NCBI RefSeq assembly: GCF_029227915.1
Contig: NC_079884.1
Span: 18,850,001 to 18,914,000 of the forward strand
Source of the DNA: Hydractinia symbiolongicarpus
Taxonomy: Eukaryota > Cnidaria > Hydrozoa > Anthoathecata > Hydractiniidae
Direction: 5' to 3'
Length of the DNA stretch: 64,000 bases
Below, in pieces: positions 13,829 through 24,986 of the stretch. A program made the position numbers and the translations under genes. Under the pieces are notes generated by a model. That model saw nothing but the letters and a program-made list of their open reading frames with translations. It did no database searches and had not been told where the DNA came from. Numbering within the stretch: position 1 is the stretch's first letter; every line of letters begins with the position of its first letter.

Positions 13829-14514
13829 GCAAGTTGCCATTGGTTTAGTCCTTTCACTATGAATACACTACGACGTCCCAAGTTCTTTTCCATTGCGCAA
13901 TAGCCTTATAACACCGTCAACTGCATGAACAGGCCTCCAAAGGCTGTTATATGGCCTTTTGCCTCGTAATAACGTCCTTGCACGTAAATCACGTCGTTCC
14001 ACGTGTCTGTGCAGGTTGGGATTGGTCTAGTCCTTCCACTCTCAATGGACTACGACGTCCCAAGTCGTTTTCCATAACGCCATGGCCTTATAACACCGTC
14101 AACTACGTGAACAGGCCTCTAAAGGTTGTTATATAACCTTTTGCCGCCTAAAACGGCCTTACACGTAAATCACGTGGTTCCACGTGTCTGTTCAAGTAGC
14201 CATTGCTCTAGTCCTACCACTACAAATGTTCTACGACGTCCCAAATCGTTTTACATTGCGGAATAGCCTTATAACACCGTCTACTACGTGAGCAGGCCTC
14301 TAAAGGGGTTTATATGGCCTTTTGCCGCCTAATAATGGCCTTATATATAAATCACGTCGTTCCACATGTCTGGGCAAGTTGCCATTGGTTTAGTCCTTTC
14401 ACTATGAATACACTACGACGTCCCAAGTTCTTTTCCATTGCGCTATAGCCTTATAACACCGTCAACTACGTGAACAGGCCTCCAAAGGCTGTTATATGAC
14501 CTTTTGCTGCCTAA
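13829..14514 (+). repeat. Family 1 satellite running up to the SINE
   Basis: Another family-1 unit starts here (landmark at 13951) but is cut short. After about three monomers it passes to the TATATAAATC monomer type, which is interrupted by the SINE inside the TAATAATGGCC block. The interrupted monomer resembles the intact ones at about 13605-13790, so the insertion disrupted an ordinary unit. Confidence 0.85.
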
Positions 14515-14753
14515 TTTTATTACTATTATTTACCCAGGATAGCCTCTTCAGTTCCTATTGGTACTGCTATCAACGAGGGTCCTGCGAAGGGGGTCCTAGC
14601 GCATTTAAAGCTCCCATTTGAGCTACGAAAGTCGTGGAAGCACAGCAATCGCTCAACTAGACAACCGCCTAAGATATCAATCCTATTCTCATGCTGAACG
14701 CTAAGCAGAAAGGATAGATTCACACTTTTTTAGTCTCTGGCATGACTCGGCCA

Positions 14754-14764
14754 GGGTTTGAACC
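14754..14764 (-). promoter_or_regulatory. Pol III B box of the SINE
   Basis: The minus strand reads GGTTCAAACCC, one base from the canonical GGTTCGANNCC, the T-arm of a tRNA. The gap of about 33 bases to the A box is normal. This is the strongest single piece of evidence for the SINE call. Confidence 0.82.
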
Positions 14765-14796
14765 CAAGACCTCCCGCACTGAAAGCGAACGCTCTA

Positions 14797-14807
14797 CGAC
14801 AAGGCTA
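14797..14807 (-). promoter_or_regulatory. Pol III A box of the SINE
   Basis: The minus strand reads TAGCCTTGTCG and is followed by TAGAGCG, matching the D-arm region of a tRNA gene (consensus TRGCNNAGYNGG followed by TAGAGC). It lies 10 bases from the 5' end of the element, as expected for a tRNA-derived head. Confidence 0.65.
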
Positions 14808-14816
14808 TCAGTCGGT

Positions 14817-15707
14817 TAATGGCCTTATATATAAATCATGTCGTTCCACATGTCTGGGCAAGTTGCCATTGGTTTAGTCAATTCACTATGAATACACTAC
14901 GACGTCCCAAGTTCTTTTCCATTGCGCAATAGCCTTATAACACCGTCAACTGCATGAACAGGCCTCCAAAGGCTGTTATATGGCCTTTTGCCTCGTAATA
15001 ACGTCCTTGCACGTAAATCACGTCGTTCCACGTGTCTGTGCAGGTTGGGATTGGTCTAGTCCTTCCACTCTCAATGGACTACGACTTCCTAAGTCGTTTT
15101 CGATTGCGTCATGACGTTATAACACCGTCAACTACATGAACAGGCCTTCAAAGGCTGTTATATGATCTTTTGCCGCCTAAAAATGACCTTACACGTAAAT
15201 CACGTGGTTCCACGTGTCTGTTCAGGTAGCCATTGCTCTAGTCCTACCACTACAAATGTTCTACGACGTCCCAAATCGTTTTACATTGCGGAATAGCCTT
15301 ATAACACCGTCAACTACGTGAACAGGCCTCTAAAGGCTGTTATATGACATTTTGCCGCCTAATAATTGCCTTACACATCAATCACGTTGTTCCACATGTC
15401 TGGGCAAGTTGCCATTGGTCTAGTCCTTTCACTATCAATGGACTACGACTTCCTAAGTCGTTTTCGATTGCGTCATGACGTTATAACTCCGTCAACTACG
15501 TGTACAGTCCTCTAAAATCTGTTATATGACCTTTTGCTGCCTAATAATGGCCTTATATATAAATCACGTCGTTCCACATGTCTGGGCAAGTTGCCATTGG
15601 TCTGGTCCTTTCACTCTCAATGCACTACGACGTCCCAAGTTCTTTTCCATTGCGCAATAGCGTTATAACACCGTCAACTACGTGAACAGGCCTCCAAAGG
15701 CTGTTAT
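14817..15707 (+). repeat. Mosaic satellite monomers downstream of the SINE
   Basis: About five monomers in which halves of different monomer types are joined. Near 15065-15115, a CCTTCCACTCTCAATGGACT left half is followed by CTTCCTAAGTCG and GATTGCGTCATGACG, which elsewhere belong to the CTTTCACTATC type. Similar switches occur near 15120-15200 and 15300. This looks like crossing over or conversion inside monomers rather than between them. Confidence 0.7.
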
Positions 15708-18434
15708 ATGGCCTTTTGCCTCGTAATAACATCCTTGCACGTAAATCACGTCGTTCCACGTGTCTGTGCAGGTTGGGATTGGTCTAGTCCTTCCACTCTC
15801 AATGGACTACGACGTCCCAAGTCGTTTTCCATAACGCCATGGCCTTATAACACCGTCAACTACGTGAACAGGCCTCTAAAGGTTGTTATATAACCTTTTG
15901 CCGACTAAAACGGCCTTACACGTAAATCACGTGGTTCCACGTGTCTGTTCAGGTAGCCATTGCTCTAGTCCTACCACTACAAATGTTCTACGACGTCCCA
16001 AATCGTTTTACATTGCGGAATAGCCTTGTAACACCGTCAACTACGTGAGCAGGTCTCTAAAGGTTTTTATATGGCCTTTTGCCGCCTAATAATGGCCTTA
16101 CACACAAATCACATCGTTCCACATGTCTGTGCAGGTTGCCATTGGTCTAGTCCTTTCACTATCAATGGACTACGACTTCCTAAGTCGTTTTCGATTGCGT
16201 CATGACGTTATAACACCGTCGACTACGTGTACAGTCCTCTAAAATCTGTTATATGACCTTTTGCTGCCTATTAATGGCCTTACCCATCAATCACGTCGTC
16301 CCACATGTCTGTGCAAGTTGCCATTGGTCTGGTCCTTTCACTATCAATGCACTACGACCTCCCAAGTTCTTTTCCACTGCGCAATAGCCTTATAACACCG
16401 TCAACTACGCGTGCAATCCTCTAACGTCCGTTATATCACCTTTTGGCGCCTAATAATGACGTTACACATAAATCACGTGGTTCCGCGTGTCTACACTGGT
16501 TACCATTGGTTTATTCCCTCGACACTCAATGGACTACAACGTCCTAAGTCTATTTACATGGCTGCATGACGTTATAACACCGTTAACTACATGTGCATGC
16601 CTCTAAGGGCTGCTATATGACCTTTTGCCGCCTAATAACGGCCTTACACATAAATCACGTCGCTCCACATGTCTGGGCAAGTTGCCATTGGTCTAGTCCT
16701 TTCACTATCAATGCACTACGACGTCCCAAGTTGTTTTCCATGGTGCCATGACGTTATAACACCGTCAACTACGTGTACAGTCCTCTAAAGTCTGTTGCAT
16801 CACCTTTTGGCGCCTAGTAATGGCCTTAGAAATAAATCACGTTCCACGTGTCTACACTGGTTACCATGGGTCTATTTCTTATACTCTCAATGCGCTACGA
16901 TGTCAAAACCCGTTTCCCATTGCGCCGTGGCGTTATAACACCGTCAACTACATGTACAGGCTTCTAAAGGCTGTTGTATGACCTTTTGTCGCCTAATAGC
17001 GGCCTTACACGTACATAACGTGGTTGCATATGTCTGGGCAGGTTGGCATTGGTCTAGTCCTTTCACTATGAATACACTACGACGTCCCAAGTTCTTTTCC
17101 ATTGCGCAATAGCGTTATAACACCGTCAACAACGCGCACAGTCCTCTAAAGTCTGTTATATGATTGTTTTGCCGCCTAATAATGACCTTACACATCAATC
17201 AGGTCGTTCCACATGTCTGGGCAAGTTGCCATTGGTCTGGTCCTTTCACTCTCAATGCACTACGACGTCCCAAGTTCTTTTCCATTGCGCAATAGCCTTA
17301 TAACACCGTCAACTACACGAACAGGCCTCCAAAGGCTGTTATATGGCCTTTTGCCTCGTAATAACGTCCTTGCACGTAAATCACGTCGTTCCACGTGTCT
17401 GTGCAGGTTGGGATTGGTCTAGTCCTTCCACTATCAATGCACTACGACCTCCCAAGTTCTTTTCCACTGCGCAATAGCCTTATAACACCGTCAACTACGC
17501 GTACAGTCCTCTAAAGTCCGTTATATCACCTTTTGGCGCCTAATAATGAGGTTACACAAAAATCACGTGGTTCTGCGTGTCTACACTGGTTACCATTGGT
17601 TTATTCCCTCGACACTCAATGGACTACAACGTCCTAAGTCCATTTACATTGCTGCATGACGTTATAACACCGTTAACTACACGTGCATGCCTCTAAGGGC
17701 TGTTATATGACCTTTTGCCGCCTAATATCGGCCTTACACGTAAATCACGTAGTTCCACGTGTCTGTTCAGGTTGCCATTGGTCTAGTCCTACCACTATGA
17801 ATGTAGTACGACGTCCCAAATCGTTTTACATTGCGGAATAGCCTTATAACACCGTCTACTACGTGAGCAGGCCTCTAAAGGGGTTTATATGGCCTTTTGC
17901 CGCCTATTAATGGCCTTTCACATAAATCACGTTGTTCCACATGTCTGGGCAAGTTGCCATTGGTCTAGTCCTTTCACTATCAATGGACTACGACTTCCTA
18001 AGTCGTTTTCGATTGCGTCATGACGTTATAACTCCGTCAACTACGTGTACAGTCCTCTATAATCTGTTACATGACCTTTTGCTGCCTAATAATGGCCTTA
18101 TATATAAATCACGTCGTTCCACATGTCTGTGCAAGTTGCCATTGGTCTAGTCCTTTCACTATGAATACACTACGACGTCCCAAGTTCTTTTCCATTGCGC
18201 AATAGCCTTATAACACCGTCAACTACATGAACAGGCCTCCAAAGGCTGTTATATGATCTTTTGCCGCCTAATAATGACCTTACACATCAATCACGTCGTT
18301 CCACATGTCTGGGCAAGTTGCCATTGGTCTGGTCCTTTCACTCTCAATGCACTACGACGTCCCAAGTTCTTTTCCATTGCGCAATAGCCTTATAACACCG
18401 TCAACTACGTGAACAGGCCTCCAAAGGCTGTTAT
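15708..18434 (+). repeat. Hybrid 15-monomer unit joining families 1 and 2
   Basis: Spans 2727 bp between landmark monomers at 15708 and 18435. The first part, to about 17185, follows the 2730-bp family-2 unit (CCGACTAAAACGG near 15900; GATGTCAAAACCCG near 16900) with one monomer missing near 16640. From about 17186 to 17930 the monomers match family 1 instead (compare 12310-12900). It marks the transition between two HOR families. Confidence 0.72.
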
Positions 18435-21164
18435 ATGGCCTTTTGCCTCGTAATAACATCCTTGCACGTAAATCACGTCGTTCCACGTGTCTGTGCAGGT
18501 TGGGATTGGTCTAGTCCTTCCACTCTCAATGGACTACGACGTCCCAAGTCGTTTTCCATAACGCCATGGCCTTATAACACCGTTAACTACGTGAACAGGC
18601 CTCTAAAGGTTGTTATATAACCTTTTGCCGACTAAAACGGCCTTACACGTAAATCACGTGGTTCCACGTGTCTGTTCAGGTAGCCATTGCTCTAGTCCTA
18701 CCACTACAAATGTTCTACGACGTCCCAAATCGTTTTACATTGCGGAATAGCCTTGTAACACCGTCAACTACGTGAGCAGGTCTCTAAAGCTTTTTATATG
18801 GCCTTTTGCCGCCTAATAATGGCCTTACACACAAATCACATCGTTCCACATGTCTGTGCAGGTTGCCATTGGTCTAGTCCTTTCACTATCAATGGACTAC
18901 GACTTCCTAAGTCGTTTTCGATTGCGTCATGACGTTATAACACCGTCGACTACGTGTACAGTCCTCTAAAATCTGTTATATGACCTTTTGCTGCCTATTA
19001 ATGGCCTTACACATCAATCACGTCGTCCCACATGTCTGTGCAAGTTGCCATTGGTCTGGTCCTTTCACTATCAATGCACTACGACCTCCCAAGTTCTTTT
19101 CCACTGCGCAATAGCCTTATAACACCGTCAACTACGCGTACAATCCTCTAACGTCCGTTATATCACCTTTTGGCGCCTAATAATGACGTTACACATAAAT
19201 CACGTGGTTCCGCGTGTCTACACTGGTTACCATTGGTTTATTCCCTCGACACTCAATGGACTACAACGTCCTAAGTCTATTTACATGGCTGCATGACGTT
19301 ATAACACCGTTAACTACATGTGCATGCCTCTAAGGGCTGCTATATGACCTTTTGCCGCCTAATAACGGCCTGACACGTAAATCACGTAGTTCCACGTGTC
19401 TGTTCAGGTTGCCATTGGTCTAGTCCTACCACTATGAATGTAGTACGACGTCTCAAATCGTCTTACATTGCAGAATAGCCTTATAACACCGTCAACTACG
19501 TGAGCAGGCCTCTAAAGGGGTTTATATGGCCTTTTGCCGCCTAATAATGGCCTTACACATAAATCACGTCGCTCCACATGTCTGGGCAAGTTGCCATTGG
19601 TCTAGTCCTTTCACTATCAATGCACTACGACGTCCCAAGTTGTTTTCCATGGTGCCATGACGTTATAACACCGTCAACTACGTGTACAGTCCTCTAAAGT
19701 CTGTTGCATCAGCTTTTGGCGCCTAGTAATGGCCTTGGAAATAAATCACGTGGTTCCACGTGTCTACACTGGTTACCATGGGTCTATTTCTTATACTCTC
19801 AATGCACTACGATGTCAAAACCCGTTTCCCATTGCGCCGTGGCGTTATAACACCGTCAACTACATGTACAGGCTTCTAAAGGCTGTTGTATGACCTTTTG
19901 TCGCCTAATAACGGCCTTACACGTACATAACGTGGTTGCATATGTCTGGGCAGGTTGGCTTTGGTCTAGTCCTTTCACTATGAATACACTACGACGTCCC
20001 AAGTTCTTTTCCATTGCGCAATAGCGTTATAACACCGTCAACAACGCGCACAGTCCTCTAAAGTCTGTTATATGATTGTTTTGCCGCCTAATAATGGCCT
20101 TAGACATAAATCACGTCGTTCCACATATCTGTTCAGGTTGTTATTGATCTAGTACTTCCACTGTTAATGTACTATAACGTCCTAAGTCGTTTTCGAATGC
20201 GTCATGACGTTAAAACACCGTCAACTACGCGTACAGTCCTCTACAATCTGTTAAATGACCGTTTGCCGCCTAATAATGGCCTTACACATAAATCACGTCG
20301 TTCCACATGTCTGGGCAAGTTGCCATTGGTCTCGTCCTTTCACTATCAATGCACTACGACTTCCCAAGTTCTTTTCCACTGCGCAATAGCCTTATAACAC
20401 TGTCAACTACGCGTACAGTCCTCTAAAGTCCGTTATATCACCTTTTGGCGCCTAATAATGACGTTACACATAAATCACGTGGTTCCGCGTGTCTACACTG
20501 GTTACCATTGGTTTATTCTCTCGACACTCAATGGACTACAACGTCCTAAGTCTATTTACATTGCTGCATGACGTTATAACACCGTTAACTACATGTGCAT
20601 GCCTCTAAGGGCTGTTATATGACCTTTTGACGCCTAATAACGGCCTTACACGTAAATCACATAGTTCCACGTGTCTGTTCAGGTTGCCATTGGTCTAGTC
20701 CTAACACTATGAATGTAGTACGACGTCCCAAATCGTTTTACATTGCGGAATAGCCTTATAACACCGTCTACTACGTGAGCAGGAATCTAAAGGGGTTTAT
20801 ATGGCCTTTTGCCGCCTAATAATTGCCTTACACATCAATCACGTTGTTCCACATGTCTGGGCAAGTTGCCATTGGTCTAGTCCTTTCACTATCAATGGAC
20901 TACGACTTCCTAAGTCGTTTTCGATTGCGTCATGACGTTATAACTCCGTCAACTACGTGTACAGTCCTCTAAAATCTGTTATATGACCTTTTGCTGCCTA
21001 ATAATGGCCTTATATATAAATCACGTCGTTCCACATGTCTGGGCAAGTTGCCATTGGTCTAGTCCTTTCACTATGAATACACTACGACGTCCCAAGTTCT
21101 TTTCCATTGCGCAATAGCCTTATAACACCGTCAACTACATGAACAGGCCTCCAAAGGCTGTTAT
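18435..21164 (+). repeat. 15-monomer HOR unit, family 2, copy 1
   Basis: Exactly 2730 bp (15 x 182) to the matching start at 21165. Diagnostic monomers occur in fixed order: CCGACTAAAACGG (about 18627), CTACACTGGTTACCATTGG (about 19217), CGTCTCAAATCGTCTTAC (about 19448), GATGTCAAAACCCG (about 19811), and TTCAGGTTGTTATTGATC (about 20132). The same order returns in the following units. Confidence 0.88.
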
Positions 21165-24100
21165 ATGATCTTTTGCCGCCTAATAATGACCTTACACATC
21201 AATCACGTCGTTCCACATGTCTGGGCAAGTTGCAATTGGTCTAGTCCTTCCACTCTCAATGGACTACGACGTCCCAAGTCGTTTTCCATAACGCCATGGC
21301 CTTATAACACCGTCAACTACGTGAAAAGGCCTCTAAAGGTTGTTATATAACCTTTTGCCGACTAAAACGGCCTTACACGTAAATCACGTGGTTCCACGTG
21401 TCTGTTCAGGTAGCCATTGCTCTAGTCCTACCACTACAAATGTTCTACGACGTCCCAAATCGTTTTACATTGCGGAATAGCCTTGTAACACCGTCAACTA
21501 CGTGAGCAGGTCTCTAAAGCTTTTTATATGGCCTTTTGCCGCCTAATAATGGCCTTACACACAAATCACATCGTTCCACATGTCTGTGCAGGTTGCCATT
21601 GGTCTAGTCCTTTCACTATCAATGGACTACGACTTCCTAAGTCGTTTTCGATTGCGTCATGACGTTATAACACCGTCGACTACGTGTACAGTCCTCTAAA
21701 ATCTGTTATATGACCTTTTGCTGCCTATTAATGGCCTTACACATCAATCACGTCGTCCCACATGTCTGTGCAAGTTGCCATTGGTCTGGTCCTTTCACTA
21801 TCAATGCACTACGACCTCCCAAGTTCTTTTCCACTGCGCAATAGCCTTATAACACCGTCAACTACGCCTACAATCCTCTAACGTCCGTTATATCACCTTT
21901 TGGCGCCTAATAATGACGTTACACATAAATCACGTGGTTCCGCGTGTCTACACTGGTTACCATTGGTTTATTCCCTCGACACTCAATGGACTACAACGTC
22001 CTAAGTCTATTTACATGGCTGCATGACGTTATAACACCGTTAACTACATGTGCATGCCTCTAAGGGCTGCTATATGACCTTTTGCCGCCTAATAACGGCC
22101 TGACACGTAAATCACGTAGTTCCACGTGTCTGTTCAGGTTGCCATTGGTCTAGTCCTACCACTATGAATGTAGTACGACGTCTCAAATCGTCTTACATTG
22201 CAGAATAGCCTTATAACACCGTCAACTACGTGAGCAGGCCTCTAAAGGGGTTTATATGGCCTTTTGCCGCCTAATAATGGCCTTACACATAAATCACGTC
22301 GCTCCACATGTCTGGGCAAGTGGCCATTGGTCTAGTCCTTTCACTATCAATGCACTACGACGTCCCAAGTTGTTTTCCATGGTGCCATGACGTTATAACA
22401 CCGTCAACTACGTGTACAGTCCTCTAAAGTCTGTTGCATCACCTTTTGGCGCCTAGTAATGGCCTTAGAAATAAATCACGTGGTTCCACGTGTCTACACT
22501 GGTTACCATGGGTCTATTTTTTATACTCTCAATGCACTAGGATGTCAAAACCCGTTTCCCATTGCGCCGTGGCGTTATAACACCGTCAACTACATGTACA
22601 GGCTTCTAAAGGCTGTTGTATGACCTTTTGTCGCCTAATAACGGCCTTACACGTACATAACGTGGTTGCATATGTCTGGGCAGGTTGGCATTGGTCTAGT
22701 CCTTTCACTATGAATACACTACGACGTCCCAAGTTCTTTTCCATTGCGCAATAGCGTTATAACACCGTCAACAACGCGCACAGTCCTCTAAAGTCTGTTA
22801 TATGATTGTTTTGCCGCCTAATAATGGCCTTAGACATAAATCACGTCGTTCCACATATCTGTTCAGGTTGTTATTGATCTAGTACTTCCACTGTTAATGT
22901 ACTATAACGTCCTAAGTCGTTTTCGAATGCGTCATGACGTTAAAACACCGTCAACTACGCGTACAGTCCTCTAAAATCTGTTAAATGACCGTTTGCCGCC
23001 TAATAATGGCCCTACACATAAATCACGTCGTTCCACATGTCTGGGCAAGTTGCCATTGGTCTCGTCCTTTCACTATCAATGCACTACGACTTCCCAAGTT
23101 CTTTTCCACTGCGCAATAGCGTTATAACACTGTCAACTACGCGTACAGTCCTCTAAAGTCCGTTATATCACCTTTTGGCGCCTAATAATGACGTTACACA
23201 TAAATCACGTGGTTCCGCGTGTCTACACTGGTTACCATTGGTTTATTCTCTCGACACTCAATGGACTACAACGTCCTAAGTCTATTTACATTGCTGCATG
23301 ACGTTATAACACCGTTAACTACATGTGCATGCCTCTAAGGGCTGTTATATGACCTTTTGCCGCCTAATAACGGCCTTACACGTAAATCACATAGTTCCAC
23401 GTGTCTGTTCAGGTTGCCATTGGTCTAGTCCTAACACTATGAATGTAGTACGACGTCCCAAATCGTTTTACATTGCGGAATAGCCTTATAACACCGTCAA
23501 CTACGTGAACAGGCCTCTGAAGGTTTTTATATGGCTTCTTGCCGCCTAATAATGGCCTTACACACAAATCACGTCGCTCCACATGTCTGTGCAGGTTGCC
23601 ATTGGTCTAGTCCTTTCACTATCAATGGACTACGACTTCCTAAGTCGTTTTCGATTGCGTCATGACGTTATAACTCCGTCAACTACGTGTACAGTCCTCT
23701 AAAATCTGTTATATGACCTTTTGCTGCCTATTAATGGCCTTATATATAAATCACGTCGTTCCACATGTCTGGGCAAGTTGCCATTGGTTTAGTCCTTTCA
23801 CTATGAATACACTACGACGTCCCAAGTTCTTTTCCATTGCGCAATAGCCTTATAACACCGTCAACTGCATGCACAGGCCTCCAAAGGCTGTTATATGGCC
23901 TTTTGCCTCGTAATAACGTCCGTGCACGTAAATCACGTCGTTCCACGTGTCTGTGCAGGTTGGGATTGGTCTAGTCCTTCCACTCTCAATGCACTACGAC
24001 GTCCCAAGTTCTTTTCCATTGCGGAATAGCGTTATAACACCGTCAACTACGTGAACAGGCCTCTAAAGGCTGTTATATGACCTTTTGCCGCCTAATAATT

Positions 24101-24986
24101 GCTTTACACATCAATCACGTTGTTCCACATGTCTGGGCAAGTTGCCATTGGTCTAGTCCTTTCACTATCAATGGACTACGACTTCCTAAGTCGTTTTCGA
24201 TTGCGTCATGACGTTATAACTCCGTCAACTACGTGTACAGTCCTCTAAAATCTGTTATATGACCTTTTGCTGCCTATTAATGGCCTTATATATAAATCAC
24301 GTCGTTCCACATGTCTGGGCAAGTTGCCATTGGTTTAGTCCTTTCACTATGAATACACTACGACGTCCCAAGTTCTTTTCCATTGCGCAATAGCCTTATA
24401 ACACCGTCAACTGCATGCACAGGCCTCCAAAGGCTGTTATATGGCCTTTTGCCTCGTAATAACGTCCGTGCACGTAAATCACGTCGTTCCACGTGTCTGT
24501 GCAGGTTGGGATTGGTCTAGTCCTTCCACTCTCAATGCACTACGACGTCCCAAGTTCTTTTCCATTGCGGAATAGCGTTATAACACCGTCAACTACGTGA
24601 ACAGGCCTCTAAAGGCTGTTATATGACCTTTTGCCGCCTAATAATTGCTTTACACATCAATCACGTTGTTCCACATGTCTGGGCAAGTTGCCATTGGTCT
24701 AGTCCTTTCACTATCAATGGACTACGACTTCCTAAGTCGTTTTCGATTGCGTCATGACGTTATAACTCCGTCAACTACGTGTACAGTCCTCTAAAATCTG
24801 TTATATGACCTTTTGCTGCCTAATAATGGCCTTATATATAAATCACGTCGTTCCACATGTCTGGGCAAGTTGCCATTGGTCTAGTCCTTTCACTATGAAT
24901 ACACTACGACGTCCCAAGTTCTTTTCCATTGTGCAATAGCCTTATAACACCGTCAACTACATGAACAGGCCTCCAAAGGCTGTTAT
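21165..24986 (+). repeat. Enlarged family 2 unit: 15 monomers plus 6
   Basis: Follows the 18435 unit in order for most of its length, then carries six extra monomers, giving 3822 bp (21 x 182). The extra part includes a perfect-looking 3-monomer tandem duplication, described separately. The first monomer is chimeric: its start is a TGATCTTTTGCCGCC type and its second half matches the family-2 landmark monomer. Confidence 0.85.
23742..24833 (+). repeat. 546-bp tandem duplication of three monomers
   Basis: The marker TGCATGCACAGGCCTCC occurs at about 23865 and again 546 bp later at about 24411, with the surrounding three monomers essentially identical by eye. The markers GTCCGTGCACG and TTGCGGAATAGCG are repeated at the same spacing. 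Two copies, 23742-24287 and 24288-24833, sit inside the enlarged family-2 unit. High identity indicates a recent event. Confidence 0.8.

Larger units (their letters stand above)
14515..14816 (-). mobile_element. tRNA-derived SINE, resembling the MetaSINE type
   Basis: About 300 bp of non-satellite sequence interrupts the array, which resumes in register at TAATGGCC (14817). Read on the minus strand it has a tRNA-like head, with an A-box-like TAGCCTTGTCG followed by TAGAGCG, and a B box GGTTCAAACCC about 33 bases later. The usual spacing fits an internal Pol III promoter. Next comes GCCAGAGACTAAAAAA, then a segment around 14688-14713 (CTGCTTAGCGTTCAGCATGA) that resembles, from memory, the conserved Meta domain of animal MetaSINEs. 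The 3' part ends in an A/T-rich tail, AAATAATAGTAATAAAA. It encodes nothing; the 65-residue minus-strand frame at 14526-14723 is incidental. No clear target-site duplication is visible beyond TAAT. SINEs depend on a LINE partner, and none is seen here. It is the only copy in the window. Confidence 0.8.

Noticed and set aside
14526-14723. Minus-strand 65-residue open frame
   Set aside because: It lies entirely inside the SINE, a non-coding element, and shows no recognisable domain.
14745-14816. A functional tRNA gene
   Set aside because: A and B boxes are present, but the acceptor stem does not pair and the sequence continues into a SINE body. It is a tRNA-derived head.
16900-16925. A CENP-B box in monomers with CCCGTTTCCCATTGCG
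   Set aside because: The essential TTCG....A..CGGG pattern is not met on either strand here or in other monomer types examined by eye.
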